Positions 34,948 to 37,685 of a stretch of DNA of 37,685 bases are shown here, piece by piece. Made by a program: the position numbers and the translations under genes. Below the pieces are notes generated by a model. That model ran no database searches. It was not told where the DNA came from and saw nothing but the letters and a program-made list of their open reading frames with translations. The stretch's first letter is position 1, and each line of letters begins with the position of its first letter. The stretch comes from Richelia sp. SL_2_1 (GTDB taxonomy: Bacteria; Cyanobacteriota; Cyanobacteriia; Cyanobacteriales; Nostocaceae), in the NCBI GenBank assembly GCA_012033205.1, contig JAAUSO010000060.1, positions 1-37,685 on the forward strand. Reading direction: 5' to 3'.

Positions 34948-35868
34948 TTGAATCAAGCGACGCTGCACCAGTTAAAAGTGTTCGAAGCTGCGGCACGACA
35001 CGGTAGTTTTACTCGCGCCGCAGAGGAGTTGTTTCTTACGCAACCCACCATTTCCATGCAAATAAAACAACTAACAAAATCGGTGGGAATACCCTTATTT
35101 GAACAAGTTGGTAAACGCTTGTATCTTACGGATGCAGGACGAGAATTATTTGCTACTTGCCAAGAGATATTTAATATTTTGGCTAAATTTGAAATGAAAG
35201 TAGCGGATTTAAAAGGATTAAAACAAGGGCAATTACGTTTAGCAGTAATTACCACAGCAAAATATTTTATTCCACGTTTATTAGGCGCATTTTGTCAGCT
35301 TTATCCGGGAATTGAGATTGCTTTACAAGTAACAAATCATGAAGGAATTCTGGAACGAATGACGAATAATCAAGACGACTTATATATTATGAGTCAAATT
35401 CCAGAAAATCTTGACATCAATTATCAAGAATTTTTAGATAATCCTTTAATAGTTTTAGCTCCAATTAATCATCCTTTAGCTGGTGAAAAGAATATTTCAA
35501 TATCAAGGTTAGCAAATGAACCTTTTATTATGCGGGAACCCGGTTCTGGAACACGAAGAGCGGTGCAAAAGTTATTTGAAGAAAAGAATGTAGAAGTGAA
35601 AGTAAAGTTGGAATTAGGTAGTAATGAAGCGATTAAACAAGCTATTGCCGGAGGCTTAGGAATCTCGGTTTTATCTCGTCATACATTAATGCCTTATGCC
35701 GAGGATTTAACAGTTTTAGATGTAGAACATTTTCCCATAAAACGCAGTTGGTATATGGTTTATCCCAACGGTAAACAGTTATCGATTGTTGCACGTGCCT
35801 ATTTTGAATATTTATTAGAAGCTGCAAAGCAATTTGCTTCAGAAACAGCTTTGTATGGGAATAGGTAA
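34948..35868 (+). CDS. cmpR: LysR-type regulator, CmpR-like
   Basis: 306 residues. Winged helix-turn-helix at about 4-63 (LHQLKVFEAAARHGSFTRAA, LTQPTISMQIKQL), then a substrate-binding co-inducer domain from about 90. CmpR senses carbon metabolites and activates bicarbonate and other low-CO2 genes. The N terminus and the position behind the ccm operon are those I associate with CmpR of Anabaena-type genomes (from memory). RbcR is the alternative. The start is a TTG, with AGAGGA about 10 bases upstream. No ATG or GTG start fits the conserved MNQATLHQL. The stop codon lies inside the first unit of a heptamer array. Confidence 0.88.
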   Translation: MNQATLHQLKVFEAAARHGSFTRAAEELFLTQPTISMQIKQLTKSVGIPLFEQVGKRLYLTDAGRELFATCQEIFNILAKFEMKVADLKGLKQGQLRLAVITTAKYFIPRLLGAFCQLYPGIEIALQVTNHEGILERMTNNQDDLYIMSQIPENLDINYQEFLDNPLIVLAPINHPLAGEKNISISRLANEPFIMREPGSGTRRAVQKLFEEKNVEVKVKLELGSNEAIKQAIAGGLGISVLSRHTLMPYAEDLTVLDVEHFPIKRSWYMVYPNGKQLSIVARAYFEYLLEAAKQFASETALYGNR

Positions 35869-35901
35869 CTGATAACTGGTAACTGATAACTGATAACTGA
35901 G
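35867..35901. repeat. Heptamer repeat overlapping the cmpR stop
   Basis: Five units of AACTGAT/AACTGGT/AACTGAG. The cmpR stop (TAA, 35866-35868) overlaps the first unit. The unit carries TGA and TAA on the sense strand and none on the other. Confidence 0.9.
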
Positions 35902-35906
35902 TAATA

Positions 35907-35947
35907 AAATCCGTGAAATCAGTGTAATCCTATTCAATCCGTGATCT
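35907..35947. repeat. Flanking repeat, copy B
   Basis: Direct copy of the sequence at 34681-34723, placed after the LysR gene. The two copies could recombine and delete the regulator gene, or may simply be dispersed repeats. Confidence 0.7.
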
Positions 35948-35990
35948 ACAATTAACCAGCATAACCGTTCGCAATTAAGGAAAACTGGCA

Positions 35991-37613
35991 GTGGTTAACC
36001 AGGAAATACCATCGCGTAAATTTGTCGAAACAGATATTGTCGCAGTTGCTGTTTATACTAATCAAGCATTAGTCACACGCCGTGGTGCAATCAAATTATA
36101 CGGAACTGAGCAGGAATTAATCATCTCACAACTGCCAGAAACTATTGAAACGGAGTCGGTGCGGGTTAACGGTAAAGGTAATTTGGCTGTGCGTTTGTTG
36201 GGTGTAAATGTGGAGCGTATTTACACAACTGAGTCAGTAGTAGCGCGGATATCACAGTTAAATCAACAAATCGAGGAGTTGGAAGCACAGAAACGTCAAT
36301 TTCAAGCTCAAATGGATGCTCTAGCCTTACAATCGCGGTTTCTGGAAGGTTTGCGGGAGAAGACTGAGGAGCAATTTTCGATTAGTTTGGCGCGTAAAAG
36401 CATTAGCTTGAGCGAAACTCTAGATTTACTCAACTTTCTCGGCAGTCAGTATACTGAATATGCTATTTCCATGGAAGATTACAAAAATCAACAACGGGAA
36501 TTAGATAGTCAGTTGGAAGTGTTACACGCTTCGTTACAACAAATTCGTTCTCCTCAACCTAGTGTTAGTTTTAATTTAACGGTGGGAATTGAAGCTTTGG
36601 GTGCGGGAGAGTTTGAGTTAGAAGTGTCTTATGTAGTTAACAGAGCAAGTTGGAAACCGCTTTATGATATTCGAGTTGATCCGAAAAATCAAAGCGTGAA
36701 TTTGATATACTTGGCGCAAATTGTGCAAAATACCGGCGAAGATTGGACAAATGTAAATTTAACTCTTTCTACAGCTAAACCCGGTAGTGGAACTTTACCA
36801 CCGAAGCCTCAACCTTGGTATATTGATATTCCCCAACCACTAATGAATCGTAAAAGAGTAAGAGGGTTTGCTGATGCATCAATGGCTGCACAATCTCCTA
36901 ATTTTGATGTTGAGGAAGAAAATTATATCTCGGAAATTCAAGAATTAGAAAAAGAAATAATCCAAGCAGAGGTAATTACAGCGGAAGTATCTCAGGAAGG
37001 AAATGTAGTTACCTTTAATTTAGATGGTAGTGGAAATATACCCAGTGATGGCGCACCTCACAAAACTACTATTTTCCAAGATGATTATCCCTGTAATTTT
37101 GGCTATATAGCAATGCCGCGTTTGGTAAGTTTTGCTTATCTACAAGCTAATGTTAAAAATAATTCCCAGGGTACTTTATTACCGGGTAAAGCCAACATTT
37201 TTCGCGAGCGCATTTTTGTGGGAGTTTCTGATTTACAAAATATCGTACCAGGTGAAGAGTTTAAATTAAACTTGGGAATTGACGAAGGTTTGAAAATTGA
37301 ACGGGATTTGGTTGAGCGGGAAGTCGATAAAAAATTTATTGGCAATATAAGCAAAATCACTTATGGGTATAAATTACAAATTAGTAATTTACTTGATAAT
37401 GAAGCAAAATTAGAATTAATTGAACAACTACCAGTAAGTCGTAATGAACAAATAAAAGTACGTCTCAACCGCACAAATCCGCAAATTCAACCTGGTGAAA
37501 TGGGAATATTAAAATGGAATCTAACTCTTGCACCACAAGACAAACAAGAGATTTATTATCAATTTACTGTAGAATATCCACCCCAGTTAACTGTGATAGG
37601 TTTGGATGTATGA
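35991..37613 (+). CDS. DUF4139 (mucoidy inhibitor MuiA-like) protein
   Basis: 540 residues. N-terminal DUF4140 region (about 15-115, VAVYTNQALVTRRGAIKLYG), a coiled coil (about 85-125 and 160-190), and a DUF4139 beta-rich domain (about 200-540) with VSYVVNRASWKPLYDIRVD and an ending QFTVEYP. MuiA affects exopolysaccharide in Shigella; in cyanobacteria the role is unknown. No signal peptide. The GTG at 35991 has AAGGA about 9 bases upstream. Its TGA stop is immediately followed by GGTTAAA and GGAGTTA-type repeats. Confidence 0.88.
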   Translation: MVNQEIPSRKFVETDIVAVAVYTNQALVTRRGAIKLYGTEQELIISQLPETIETESVRVNGKGNLAVRLLGVNVERIYTTESVVARISQLNQQIEELEAQKRQFQAQMDALALQSRFLEGLREKTEEQFSISLARKSISLSETLDLLNFLGSQYTEYAISMEDYKNQQRELDSQLEVLHASLQQIRSPQPSVSFNLTVGIEALGAGEFELEVSYVVNRASWKPLYDIRVDPKNQSVNLIYLAQIVQNTGEDWTNVNLTLSTAKPGSGTLPPKPQPWYIDIPQPLMNRKRVRGFADASMAAQSPNFDVEEENYISEIQELEKEIIQAEVITAEVSQEGNVVTFNLDGSGNIPSDGAPHKTTIFQDDYPCNFGYIAMPRLVSFAYLQANVKNNSQGTLLPGKANIFRERIFVGVSDLQNIVPGEEFKLNLGIDEGLKIERDLVEREVDKKFIGNISKITYGYKLQISNLLDNEAKLELIEQLPVSRNEQIKVRLNRTNPQIQPGEMGILKWNLTLAPQDKQEIYYQFTVEYPPQLTVIGLDV

Positions 37614-37685
37614 GGTTAAAGGTAGAGAGTTAGGAGTTAGGAGTTAGGAGTTAGGAGTTAGGAGTTAGGAGTTAGGAGTTAGGAG
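37614..37685. repeat. Heptamer repeat at the right edge
   Basis: GGTTAAA and GGTAGAG units directly after the stop codon of the DUF4139 gene, then about eight units of AGTTAGG that run off the window. The true length is unknown. Confidence 0.93.

Overview
The window comes from a cyanobacterium, most likely a filamentous one of the Nostocales type. The evidence is a beta-carboxysome operon (ccmK-ccmK-ccmL-ccmM-ccmN-ccmO), genes for a CO2-hydrating NDH-1 complex (ndhF4-ndhD4-cupB), GCGATCGC (HIP1) octamers, AT-rich DNA and many tandem heptanucleotide repeats between genes. Species and family placement are inference.

Layout. 1-12.4 kb holds mostly housekeeping genes: recF, a PEP-synthase-like gene, a dihydroorotase homologue lacking its metal ligands, a two-domain histidine phosphatase, two small secreted proteins (one with a fasciclin domain), and an XPB-like helicase followed by a DUF790/Bax1-like nuclease. 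12.7-20 kb is accessory and partly decayed: a TPR protein with a broken frame, a serine hydrolase, a histidine kinase abutting a response-regulator fragment on the other strand, a DUF429 protein, a DUF5996 remnant and a HigB-HigA toxin-antitoxin pair. 20-24 kb has proline iminopeptidase (still on the minus strand), trpS, a methylenetetrahydrofolate reductase, and a short DUF262 protein.

24-36 kb is a carbon-concentrating locus. On the minus strand, ndhF4, ndhD4 and cupB encode the constitutive-type CO2-uptake NDH-1 module, which turns CO2 into bicarbonate. Divergently, across 674 bp, the ccm operon encodes hexameric shell proteins, the pentameric vertex, the Rubisco-aggregating scaffold CcmM (with a clear internal start for its short form), the adaptor CcmN with its encapsulation peptide, and the double-domain shell protein CcmO. 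A CmpR-type LysR regulator follows. ndhD4 is out of frame by one A in a poly-A run. The TPR gene has the same kind of lesion. A DUF4139 protein ends the window.

The most unusual pattern is the repeats. About fifteen blocks have a period of exactly seven bases but many different unit sequences. Many start at, or inside, the stop codon of a gene, and most units carry a stop triplet. Because 7 leaves remainder 1 on division by 3, three units can close every reading frame.
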